This document shows positions 1 through 7,300 of a DNA stretch of 7,967 nucleotides, one piece after another; the first letter of the stretch is position 1; each line of letters opens with the position of its first letter. The notes beneath the pieces are model-generated. The model made no database searches, was not told the origin of the DNA, and saw only the letters and a program-made list of their open reading frames with translations. The stretch comes from DASXHZ01 sp036488085. Its GTDB lineage: Bacteria; Acidobacteriota; Thermoanaerobaculia; Gp7-AA8. A program made the translations under genes and the position numbers. The DNA lies in the NCBI GenBank assembly GCA_036488085.1, contig DASXHZ010000052.1, forward strand, positions 1 through 7,967, given 5' to 3'.

Positions 1-1
1 G

Positions 2-1033
2 CTCCGCAAGAGCGGCGTCCGGACCGCGGGGATCGTTCGCCAGCTTCTGCTCCGCATGCGCGCCGTCTCGCCCCGCGTTCCGGTTGATGCACTGGTTGGA
101 ACGACGCTGGCCGTCGAGATCGCCGATTCGCTCGCGGTTACTGAATACCCATCCGACTTTGTCATCACCCTTCGCGCGCAGGCATTGCGCGATCAGGCGT
201 GGGGCCTCTCGGTCGTCGGCCGTCTGCGCGAAGCGACGGTTGCAGCCGATCGCGCCGAGCGGCTGCTGCTCCAGACCCCGATCCCAGACTACGAGCTGGC
301 GCGGCTGAACCTGGTGCGCGCCAACTTCTATCGCTGGACCGACCGCATCGACGACGCCATCGCGCTCTCGCGCAAGGCCGCCGAGATCTTCGAACGCTTC
401 GGCGATCGGCGGATGTTCGTCACGGCGCGGAACTACGAAGGCGTCACGCTCTTCGGCCGCAATGAGTACGCATCCGCTCTCGCCGCGTACCGCTCGGTCG
501 AGAACGATCCTGCCATTCCCGACGACGCGACCCGGGTCGCGATCCGCTTCAACATCGGCCTCTGTCACCGCGAGCTCGGCCACATCGAGGACGCGATTCA
601 GGCTTTGACCGCCGCCACGGCCGAGTACGAGATGCTCGGCATGGACGCGAACCTCGCCAAGTGCTCCTGGACGCTCGCGACGACCATAGCCGTCGCCGGA
701 CGTCACACGGAAGCGGTTCCGATCTTCCGGACGGCGTGGAACAAGTTCGAGTCGCTCGGTATGGAGTCGAACGCGGCTCTGGCGGCGCTCGAGCTCGTCG
801 AGAATCTGCTCGTGCTCGGCCGCACCGATGAGGTGCCGGCCATCTGCCGCACTCTGATCGACCGCTTCACGCGCGCCGGGATGGGAGGGAGCGCGATGAC
901 CGCGCTCGCCTTCCTTCGCGAGACCGTGGCAACCGGCCACGCTACGCCTTCCCTGGTCCGCCATGTGTACGGATTCCTACGCGACGTTTCGCGCAAAGAC
1001 GCCGTCGCGCCGGATCTAGTGACTGGTGACTAG
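2..1033 (+). CDS. Tetratricopeptide-repeat (TPR) protein, 5' end outside window
   Basis: The reading frame is open from base 2 to the TAG at 1031-1033, giving 343 visible residues. An internal ATG lies at 56, but the residues before it (LRKSGVRTAG...) are in frame with no stop, so the gene most likely begins upstream of the window. The protein is almost entirely helical, with degenerate 34-residue TPR-like hairpins at about residues 55-90, 98-132, 140-170, 178-212, 220-252 and 258-292; recognisable pieces include DDAIALSRKAAEIFERFGD and IEDAIQALTAATAEYEMLG. No signal peptide, membrane segment or catalytic motif is visible in this part. TPR arrays are protein-protein scaffolds; I know similar-looking TPR proteins from Acidobacteriota, but the specific role is unknown. 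The last residues (LVTGD) and the stop are encoded by a short heptamer repeat that also ends the convergent kinase gene. Confident as a gene and a TPR fold, not in function. Confidence 0.85.
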   Translation, partial: LRKSGVRTAGIVRQLLLRMRAVSPRVPVDALVGTTLAVEIADSLAVTEYPSDFVITLRAQALRDQAWGLSVVGRLREATVAADRAERLLLQTPIPDYELARLNLVRANFYRWTDRIDDAIALSRKAAEIFERFGDRRMFVTARNYEGVTLFGRNEYASALAAYRSVENDPAIPDDATRVAIRFNIGLCHRELGHIEDAIQALTAATAEYEMLGMDANLAKCSWTLATTIAVAGRHTEAVPIFRTAWNKFESLGMESNAALAALELVENLLVLGRTDEVPAICRTLIDRFTRAGMGGSAMTALAFLRETVATGHATPSLVRHVYGFLRDVSRKDAVAPDLVTGD

Positions 1034-2602
1034 CGACTGGTCACTGTCGATCGCCGCGCTCTTCATCACCGGCAGCGTGACCGTGAACGTGGCGCCGCGG
1101 CCTTTGCCTGCGCTGTCGGCGCGGATCTCGCCGTGATGAAGGTCGACGATGTGCCGTGCGATCGCCAGCCCGAGGCCGAGGCCGGAGCGTTTGGTGGCTC
1201 CTTCGCCCTGGCGGAGGCGCTCGAAGACGTGCGGCAGAAACGCCGGCTCGATCCCCTCGCCGTGATCGCAGACCGACAGGCGCAGGTCGGCGCCGGCGCG
1301 TTCTAGCTCCAACTCGACCGGTTTTCCCTCCGCCGAGAACTTGATCGCGTTCGAGAGGATGTTGTTGATCACCTGCTGCATCCGGTTCGGATCGGCGCTG
1401 ATCAGATCGTCGTCGTTCTTGGCCCGGATGTCCGCGATGAGCCGCACGTTGCGCTCCTGCGCCGCGGGACGCGCCGTCGTCAACGCCGCATCGATGATCT
1501 CGTTCAGATGCGTCGGCCGGAGATCGACCTGGAACTTGCCGAGGACGATGCGCGAGACGTCGAGCATGTCGTCGATCAGTGCGGCCTGGAGGCGCGCGCT
1601 CGTCTCGATCGTCGCGAGCGCCTCGTTCAGCTCATCCTCCGAGAAGCCGCCGTAGCGGAGGAACTGCACCCAGCCGAGGATCGACGTCATCGGCGTGCGG
1701 AGCTCGTGCGACAGCGTGGCAAGGAAGTTGTCCTTGGCGCGATTCTGCGCCTCCGCTTCGCGATACCGCCGCTCCGCGTCGGCCGACGCCGCCGCGATGC
1801 GCCGTTCCGTGACGTCGCGGAACGTGATGACCGCGCCGACCGTATCGCCTTCGTCATTGTGAATCGGCGACGGGGTCAGCTCTGCCGGAAAGCTGCTGCC
1901 GTCGTCGCGGAAGAACGTCGCTTCGTCCGCCTCGCGCGTGAAGTCGTTGTGCAGCGCCGCGCGCAGGTCGCACGTCGCCGGATCGCACGTCATCACGCCG
2001 GGAAACAGCGGATGGACGATCCCGTGCAGCTCCTCGTGAACCACCTGCTCCGGCTCGCGGCCGAGCATCAGCGCCGCCGCCGGATTCATGAAAGTCACCT
2101 TCCCCTGCAGATCGATCCCGACGATCCCCTCGGCGGCCGCCGTCAGGATGAGCTCATTCTGTTTGCTGAGCCGCGCCAGATCGCGGGTCTGCCGTTTGAG
2201 CGCTTCGCGCTGCCGGAAGAGCTGGACGAAGACGTTGACCTTCGAGCGGAGGATCTCGGGGTGGAACGGCTTGAAGATGTAGTCGACGGCGCCGAGCTCG
2301 TAGCCGCGGAAGACGTTCGTCTCGCTGCGCGAGAGGGCCGTGAGAAAGATGATCGGCGTGTCCTTCGACCGCTCGCGTTGCCGGATGAGGCTCGCCGTCT
2401 CGAAGCCGTCGAGGTCCGGCATCATGACGTCGAGCAGGACCACCGCGAACTCGCGGTCGAGCATCTCCTTGAGCGCTTTCGAGCCTGACTCGGCGCGCAC
2501 GAGGTTTTGGTCCATCTCCGCGAGGATCGACTCGAGCGCGAGAAGGTTCGCAGGCTGGTCGTCTACCAGCAGGATGTTGACTTTGTCGTTTTCTCCGGTC
2601 AT
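1016..2602 (-). CDS. REC-PAS-histidine kinase (response-regulator/sensor kinase fusion)
   Basis: This 528-residue soluble protein has, in order: a receiver at about 8-125 (acidic pair D14/D15, phospho-acceptor D58 in LLDVMMPDLDG, T88, K111 in FKP); a PAS domain at about 147-268 ending in the typical FRDVTERR; a HisKA dimerisation domain at about 285-352 with H299 in SHELRTP; and a HATPase_c domain at about 395-512 with N box (NNILSNAIKF, N418), G1 (DHGEGI, D446) and G2 (GLGLGLAI). All catalytic residues are intact, so it should autophosphorylate and respond to phosphotransfer onto its own receiver. The start is set by the ATG at 2600-2602, which overlaps the cheB stop as ATGA and directly precedes the receiver; the frame stays open up to 2977, but that extension is Arg-rich antisense-like sequence inside cheB. 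The tail after LPVMKS (SLVTSH) is derived from the heptamer repeat at 1019-1046. No DNA-binding output domain is present, so its output partner is unknown. Confidence 0.93.
   Translation of the reverse strand: MTGENDKVNILLVDDQPANLLALESILAEMDQNLVRAESGSKALKEMLDREFAVVLLDVMMPDLDGFETASLIRQRERSKDTPIIFLTALSRSETNVFRGYELGAVDYIFKPFHPEILRSKVNVFVQLFRQREALKRQTRDLARLSKQNELILTAAAEGIVGIDLQGKVTFMNPAAALMLGREPEQVVHEELHGIVHPLFPGVMTCDPATCDLRAALHNDFTREADEATFFRDDGSSFPAELTPSPIHNDEGDTVGAVITFRDVTERRIAAASADAERRYREAEAQNRAKDNFLATLSHELRTPMTSILGWVQFLRYGGFSEDELNEALATIETSARLQAALIDDMLDVSRIVLGKFQVDLRPTHLNEIIDAALTTARPAAQERNVRLIADIRAKNDDDLISADPNRMQQVINNILSNAIKFSAEGKPVELELERAGADLRLSVCDHGEGIEPAFLPHVFERLRQGEGATKRSGLGLGLAIARHIVDLHHGEIRADSAGKGRGATFTVTLPVMKSAAIDSDQSLVTSH
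1018..1045. terminator. Possible bidirectional stem-loop between convergent genes
   Basis: AGTGACTGGT at 1018-1027 can pair with ACTGGTCACT at 1036-1045 (10 bp including two G-U wobbles, 8-base loop). It sits where the convergent transcripts meet, the usual place for a shared terminator. No T-tract follows on either strand, and the structure overlaps the coding ends, so the terminator call is weak. Confidence 0.3.
1019..1046. repeat. 7-bp degenerate tandem repeat at the convergent gene ends
   Basis: Four heptamers can be read on the plus strand: GTGACTG, GTGACTA, GCGACTG, GTCACTG. They encode the last residues of both the TPR protein (plus strand) and the REC-PAS kinase (minus strand, SLVTSH). 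The CTAG at each side of the first part supplies both stop codons (TAG at 1031-1033 plus; CTA at 1016-1018 minus). Confidence 0.75.
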
Positions 2603-3246
2603 CTCGGCGTGGGCCTGCCACACATCTCGATGAGAAACGGGCCTATGCGGTCCAAAGGCAAGATTCGATCCACAGACGTGCTCGCAATGGCCGCCTTCGG
2701 CATCTCCGGAGCCTCGGCGGTTTCGGGGTCCTGCACGATCACGAGTCCGCCCTTCTTCTTGACGCGGTCCACGCCGCGCGCGCCGTCGGCGTTGGCACCG
2801 GTGAGAACCACGGCGATGAGCGCGTCGTGATAGGCGTCGGCGGCCGACTCGAACAGGACGTCGATCGACGGCCGCGAATACGCTACCGCCTCGTCGACCG
2901 AGAGACTGAACTCCCCGTCCTCGACCAGCAGGTGATAGTTCGCCGGCGCCAGGTAGACGTTCCCGGCCTTGATCCACTGCTTGTCGTCGGCGTCGACGAC
3001 GTTGAGCTTCGCGTGGCGCCGGAAGTAGGACGGGAGGCCTTCGTTCGAGGTGCGATAGCGATGTTGCACGACCGCGATCGGCACCGGAAACGACGCCGGG
3101 AGCTCACCGATGACCTCGACCAGCGCATTCATCCCGCCCAGCGAACAGCCGATCACGATCAGCCGGAAGTCGCGCTCGACCGTCGTTCGCGGCGCGGCGC
3201 GGCGCTCCGCCATGACGGCGTCCGTGCTGTCTTTCCAGCGGGTCAT
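2599..3246 (-). CDS. cheB: CheB-type protein-glutamate methylesterase, catalytic domain only
   Basis: A 215-residue protein that consists of the CheB esterase domain after a short N-terminal lead of about 25 residues. CheB hydrolyses glutamyl methyl esters (and deamidates Gln) on chemoreceptor-like coiled coils. The expected Ser-His-Asp triad can be read: S35 in GCSLGGMNAL, H62 in VVQHR and D154 in LTGANADGARG; the NVYLAPANYHLL and PEMPKAAI segments are also family-typical. The N-terminal receiver of classical CheB is missing, so activity is not controlled by phosphorylation of its own domain. The start ATG at 3244-3246 overlaps the cheR stop (ATGA), with an AGGG a few bases upstream as a plausible ribosome-binding site; its own stop overlaps the next kinase start in the same way. 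Tight coupling with CheR and a kinase suggests a dedicated reversible methylation module. The actual substrate is not shown by the sequence. Confidence 0.92.
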   Translation of the reverse strand: MTRWKDSTDAVMAERRAAPRTTVERDFRLIVIGCSLGGMNALVEVIGELPASFPVPIAVVQHRYRTSNEGLPSYFRRHAKLNVVDADDKQWIKAGNVYLAPANYHLLVEDGEFSLSVDEAVAYSRPSIDVLFESAADAYHDALIAVVLTGANADGARGVDRVKKKGGLVIVQDPETAEAPEMPKAAIASTSVDRILPLDRIGPFLIEMCGRPTPR

Positions 3247-4094
3247 CGCACCCTGCGATACAACCGCTCTTCCTCGTCCAGCACGTCAAAATGTTCCGCC
3301 ACGCTCGTGTAGCGGATCGTTTCCTTCTTGCCGAGACCGAGGATGCCGAACATCTCGAGACTGTTGAGGAAGAGCTGCTGGACGCGCTCCTGGAGGGCGT
3401 TGTTGAAGTAGATCAGGACGTTGCGGCAGAGGATGACGTTGAAGTGATTGAACGAGGCGTCGGTGACGAGGTTGTGCTGCGCGAAGACGACATTGTCGCG
3501 GAGCTGGGGACGGAAGATGGCGTAGTCATAGCGCGCCGTGTAGTAGTCGCTGAACGTGCCGTGGCCGCCGCCCGCGATGTAATTCGAGGTGTTCTCCTGC
3601 ATCGTGTTGATCGGGAAGATCCCGCTCTTCGCCTTCTGCAGCACCGCTTCGTTGATGTCGGTCGCGTAGATCCGGCAGCGGTCGTAGATCCCCTCCTCCT
3701 GGAGCAGGATCGCCATCGAATAGACCTCTTCGCCCGTCGAACACCCCGCGTGCCAGATGCGGATGAACGGGTAGGTGCGCAGCAGCGGCACGACCTTGTG
3801 GCGAAACGCGGCGTAGAAGGTTGGGTCGCGGAACATCGCCGTGACATTGATCGAGAGATCGAGCAGCAGCCGCTCCATTGCCTGCGGCTCGTGAAGCACC
3901 TTGTTCGTCAGCGCTGAGACCGTGACGAGCCCCTCCGCGAAGACCCGCTTCCAGATCCGCCGCCGCAGCGACGGATAGGAGTAGTCGCGGAAATCGAAGC
4001 CGTAATGCTCGAAGACGCCTTCAGTCAGGAGACGGACTTCGAGCTTCTCGAGCTCGCGAATCCCGGGATCGGTATCTTCGAGAGAGAGAGACAT
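3243..4094 (-). CDS. cheR: CheR-type SAM-dependent protein-glutamate methyltransferase
   Basis: A 283-residue protein matching CheR along its length. An N-terminal helical domain (about 15-75, LEVRLLTEGVFEHYGFDFRDY...SLRRRI) is followed by the diagnostic SINVTAMFRDPTFY at 81-94 and a SAM-binding Rossmann domain: AGCSTGEEVYSMA (116-128), ATDIN (144-148), HNLV (207-210) and CRNVLIYF (223-230). It should transfer methyl from S-adenosylmethionine to Glu side chains of a sensor protein. No C-terminal TPR or pentapeptide-binding extension is seen. The ATG at 4092-4094 is the only reasonable start; no Shine-Dalgarno is visible because the octamer repeat array abuts it directly. Codons 2-5 lie in a GA/CT dinucleotide run. 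It is the second gene of the operon, 254 bp after the poly-HAMP kinase, and overlaps cheB by 4 bp. Family assignment is firm; the target is inferred to be a kinase or receptor not of the classical MCP type, or one located elsewhere. Confidence 0.93.
   Translation of the reverse strand: MSLSLEDTDPGIRELEKLEVRLLTEGVFEHYGFDFRDYSYPSLRRRIWKRVFAEGLVTVSALTNKVLHEPQAMERLLLDLSINVTAMFRDPTFYAAFRHKVVPLLRTYPFIRIWHAGCSTGEEVYSMAILLQEEGIYDRCRIYATDINEAVLQKAKSGIFPINTMQENTSNYIAGGGHGTFSDYYTARYDYAIFRPQLRDNVVFAQHNLVTDASFNHFNVILCRNVLIYFNNALQERVQQLFLNSLEMFGILGLGKKETIRYTSVAEHFDVLDEEERLYRRVR
4080..4091. repeat. (GA)6 dinucleotide run at the start of cheR
   Basis: Six GA units lie immediately inside the cheR start codon and encode the SLSLE lead on the minus strand. 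Slippage by one unit would shift the frame at codons 2-5. Length is modest, so phase variation is only a possibility. Confidence 0.7.
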
Positions 4095-4163
4095 GACGAG
4101 GTTACGAAGTTACGAGGTTGCGGAGTTACGAAGTTACGAGGTTACGAAGTTACGAAGTTACGA

Positions 4164-4202
4164 GGTTGCGGAGTTACGGGCGAACCTCGTAACCCCGCAA
4201 CC
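4164..4202 (-). other. Potential RNA hairpin in octamer array, block 1
   Basis: GGTTGCGGAGTTACG at 4164-4178 faces its near-perfect reverse complement at 4188-4202 (one A/C mismatch in 15 bp) around a 9-base loop. In the operon transcript (minus strand) this folds as a strong stem-loop about 70 bases before cheR. No T-run follows on the minus strand, so it is not a classical intrinsic terminator; it could be an RNA processing, stability or attenuation element. Confidence 0.55.
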
Positions 4203-4210
4203 CCGCAACC

Positions 4211-4251
4211 TCATCGATACAGCCATACTCGCAACAAAGACACCAACTGCT
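4211..4251 (-). pseudogene. Duplicated fragment of the 3' end of the poly-HAMP kinase gene
   Basis: This stretch is identical to 4349-4389, the last 12-13 codons and stop of the kinase gene (protein sense QQLVSLLRVWLYR then stop). It sits between the two octamer blocks and is separated from the real gene end by 97 bp. With no start or upstream domain it is a relic of the duplication and not a gene. Full identity suggests the duplication is recent. Confidence 0.8.
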
Positions 4252-4277
4252 TAAGTTACGAGGTTACGAAGTTACGA

Positions 4278-4316
4278 GGTTGCGGAGTTACGGGCGAACC
4301 TCGTAACCCCGCAACC
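4278..4316 (-). other. Potential RNA hairpin in octamer array, block 2
   Basis: The same 15-bp arms as in block 1 occur at 4278-4292 and 4302-4316 around a 9-base loop. It lies about 35 bases after the kinase stop codon in the transcript. Because the blocks are near-identical, the arms of one can also pair with the other. There is no T-tract next to it. Confidence 0.55.
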
Positions 4317-4348
4317 CCGCAACCTCGTATCCCCGCAACCCCGCAACC

Positions 4349-7300
4349 TCATCGATACAGCCATACTCGCAACAAAGACACCAACTGCTGGGCATCGATC
4401 GGCTTCGTGATGTAGTCGCTCGCGCCCGCCTCCATGCACTTCTCGCGGTCTCCTTTCATCGCCTTCGCGGTGAGGGCGATCATCGGCAGGCTCTTGAACT
4501 CGTCGATGTCGCGGATGCGCCGCATCGCCTCGTAGCCGTCCATCTCCGGCATCATCACGTCCATCAGCACGACATCGATATCGGTCGCGTTTCGCTGGAG
4601 CTGGTCGATTCCCTCAGCCCCGCTCTCGGCGTACAGCACCTTCATCTTGTGGCGCTCCAGCAGCGAGGTCAGCGCGTAGATGTTGCGCATGTCGTCGTCG
4701 ACCACCAGCGCAGTCTTGCCGGCGAGCACCGGATCCGACTCGTGGAGGTGCTCCAGCATCTGGCGCTTGTGCGCCGGCAGGTTCGCCTCGACGCGGTGGA
4801 GGAAGAGGGCCGTCTCGTCGAGCAGCCGCTCCGGCGAGCGCACGTCCTTGATGATGATGGCGTCCGCCATCTTCTTGAGGTCGGTCTCCTCCTTCCGCGA
4901 CAGCTCGCGGCCGGTGTAGACGATGATCGGGATGTCCTCGATGTGCAGCTCGTTCTTCAGCTTGTCGATGAACTCGAAGCCGCTCATGTCAGGGAGCCCG
5001 AGGTCGAGCACCATGCAGTCGACGCGGCGGTGGCGGAGGACGTCGAGCGCCTCCTCGCCGGTCGATGCCGACACGATGTCGACGTCCGACTCGCCGCCGA
5101 TCAGCTCCGAGATCGCATTCCGCTGGTCCTCGTTGTCCTCGATCACCAGCAGCGACTTGTTCTGCCGCTCGACGAAGCCCTTGATCTTCGCGAACGCCTC
5201 GTCGAGGGCCTCCTTCGCCACCGGCTTCTGCACCTGTGCATAGGCGCCGAGGCGGAGAGCGCGTGACGACTCTTCGTCGCCGGAGATGATGTGCACCGGG
5301 ATGTGACGCGTGGCGCGGTCATGCTTCAGCCGGTCGAGCACCGTCCACCCTTCCATGTCGGGGAGCGCGATATCGAGTGTGATTGCGTCCGGCTTGAAGC
5401 GCCTTGCCAACGCCAGGCCGCTCTCGCCGCGCGTGGAGACGATGCCCTTGAAGCCCTTCTCGCGGGCCATTTCGAGCAGGATGCGCGCGAAGTTGACGTC
5501 GTCTTCGATCACCAGCACCGAGCGATCGCCCGGCTCGATCGAGTCGCGGTCGTCCGGTACGGTCTCTTCGATGATGACGAAGCCGTCGGTAGGTTGTTCC
5601 ACGGTCCTGTGTGGCGCCGCCGACTCGGCGGCGATCGCCGGCGCAGACGCCGCCGAGGTCGGCGGCGCTACACTGGTTCCCGGATCCGTGTTCCGCTCCC
5701 TGCGCGGCGCCACATAACTCACCGGCAGATACAGCGTGAACGTCGACCCGACGCCCGACTCGCTCGACACCCGAATCTCGCCGCCGAGCAGCCGTGCGAT
5801 CTCGCGGCTGATGGAGAGGCCGAGGCCCGTGCCGCCGAACTTCCGCGTCGTCGACGGGTCGGCCTGTTGGAACGACTCGAAGATGATCCCCTGCTTGTCG
5901 GGCGCAATGCCGATTCCGGTATCCGAAACGCTGAACGCGATCACGTTCTTGGCGCGATCGAGCGTGTCGTGTCCCGGCGTCCAGCCGCCCGTCGCGGGCT
6001 CGATGCGCATCGACACTCCGCCGCGCTCCGTGAACTTGAACGCATTGCCGAGCAGGTTCTTGAGCACCTGCTGCAGCCGCTGAGGATCGGTGTGGATCGA
6101 CTGCGGGAGCGTCGCGGCGAGATCGATGTTGAAGTCGAGCTGCTTGTCGTTCGCCACCTGGCGGAACGTCCGCTCCATCTGATCGCTCAGCTCCTTGTAC
6201 GGCAGGTCGCTGAGCGCGACGGTCATCATGCCGCTCTCGATCTTCGAGAGGTCGAGGATGTCGTTGATGAGCGTCAGCAGGTCCTGACCCGACGCGTGAA
6301 TCGTCTTCGCGAAGTCGATCTGCTTGTCGCTGAGGTTCTTCTCCGGGTTGTCGCTGAGCAGCTTCGCGAGGATGAGCAGCGAGTTGAGCGGCGTCCGCAG
6401 CTCGTGCGACATGTTCGCCAGGAACTCGCTCTTGTACTTCGACGTCAGCGCGAGCTGCCGCGCCTTCTCCTCGAGCTGCTTCCGCGCCTGCTCGACCTGG
6501 TCGTTCTTCCGCGCCACTTCTTCGTTCTGCGCCTGCAGCAACCGCGCTTTCTCTTCCAACTCCTCGTTCGACTGCTGCAGCTCTTCCTGCTGCTGCTTGA
6601 GCAACTCTTCCGAAGCCTGCAGCGACTTAGCCTGCTGCTCGAGCCGCTTGTTGGTCTCCGTCAGCTCTTCCTGCTGCGCCTGCAGCTCCTCGGCGAGCGA
6701 CTGCGACTGCGCCAGCAGCTCCTCCGTCCTCATGTTCGCCTGGATCGTGTTGAGGACGACGCCGATCGACTCCGTGAGCTGATCGAGGAACGACTGGTAC
6801 GTCTCGCTGAAGTGCTGGAACGTGGCGAGCTCCATCACCGCCAGCACCTGCCCCTCGAAGACGATCGGCAGGATGATGATCTCCATCGGCTTCGCTTCGC
6901 CGAGGCCCGAGTTGATCTCGACGTAATCGTCGGGGGCGTTCGTGAGGAGGATGCGCTGCTTCTCGAACGCCGCCTGTCCCACCAACCCTTCGCCGACCTG
7001 GAACTGCTTGCTGAGGTTCTTCCGCTCGCGATAGGCATACGTCGCCGCGAGCTTCAGGACCGGGTCCGCCTGCGCGTTCGCCTGATCCATGATGTAGAAG
7101 ACGCCGTGCTTGGCGCCGACCACCGGGGCCAGCTCGCTCAGGATCGTCTGCGAAACGGTGGTCAGGTTCTTCTGCCCCTGCATCATCCGCGTGAACTTGG
7201 CGAGGTTCGTCTTCAGCCAATCCTGCTCCGCGTTGCGCGAAGTCGTCTCGCGCAGGTTGCGGATCATCTCGTTGATGTTGTCCTTGAGAGCCGCGACCTC

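Larger units (their letters stand above)
4095..4348. repeat. 8-bp tandem repeat array (GTTACGAR family) filling the kinase-cheR spacer
   Basis: The whole 254-bp intergenic region is built of 8-bp units apart from one 39-bp segment. Plus-strand reading from 4101 gives GTTACGAA, GTTACGAG, GTTGCGGA, GTTACGAA, GTTACGAG, GTTACGAA, GTTACGAA, GTTACGAG, GTTGCGGA, GTTACGGG to 4180; then CGAAC; then the complement-type units CTCGTAAC, CCCGCAAC, CCCGCAAC at 4186-4209. A second block repeats this at 4255-4294 (forward units), 4295-4299 (CGAAC) and 4300-4347 (inverted units, with extra CTCGTATC and CCCGCAAC units). The array begins at the base after the cheR start codon and its last unit contains the kinase stop codon. 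No spacers of CRISPR type occur. I know similar repeats as low-complexity intergenic sequence in some soil phyla, but cannot name a family. Confidence 0.9.
4142..4389. repeat. Imperfect long direct duplication: array block plus kinase 3' end
   Basis: Copy 1 spans 4142-4251 and copy 2 spans 4256-4389. They match at an offset of 114 bp up to 4212/4326 with a single difference in the first units, and at an offset of 138 bp from 4209/4347 onward. The 24-bp difference equals three extra octamer units in copy 2. The shared 43-bp tail (4209-4251 and 4347-4389) is identical. Confidence 0.9.

Noticed and set aside
56..58. ATG at 56 as the true start of the TPR protein
   Set aside because: The frame is open to base 2 with protein-like sequence and there is no clear ribosome-binding site before 56; an upstream start is more likely, though 56 cannot be ruled out.
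2010..2070. Cys/His pattern in the PAS domain as a metal or haem site
   Set aside because: The HPLFPG and CDPATC pattern matches the ordinary loop of a common PAS subtype, where a Cys at this place is usual; no specific ligand motif.
1508..2488. Long plus-strand frame of 326 residues opposite the REC-PAS kinase
   Set aside because: Arg/Glu/Leu-rich antisense shadow of a well-supported kinase gene, typical of GC-rich DNA.
2603..2977. N-terminal extension of the REC-PAS kinase to an ATG at 2977
   Set aside because: It would overlap almost all of the second half of cheB in another frame, is Arg-rich, and precedes the natural ATGA-coupled start at 2602 just before the receiver.
4095..4348. CRISPR array
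   Set aside because: Units are 8 bp and contiguous, with inverted copies and no unique spacers; no cas genes are present.
4005..4415. Plus-strand 136-residue frame with VTKLRGCG and PATPQP repeats
   Set aside because: It is a translation of the octamer array and of antisense DNA from cheR and the kinase end; an 8-bp period keeps frames open by chance. No start signal or family support.
4649..5266. Plus-strand 205-residue frame opposite the receivers
   Set aside because: Antisense shadow of the first to third receivers; His/Val/Leu-rich low-complexity composition without recognisable motifs.
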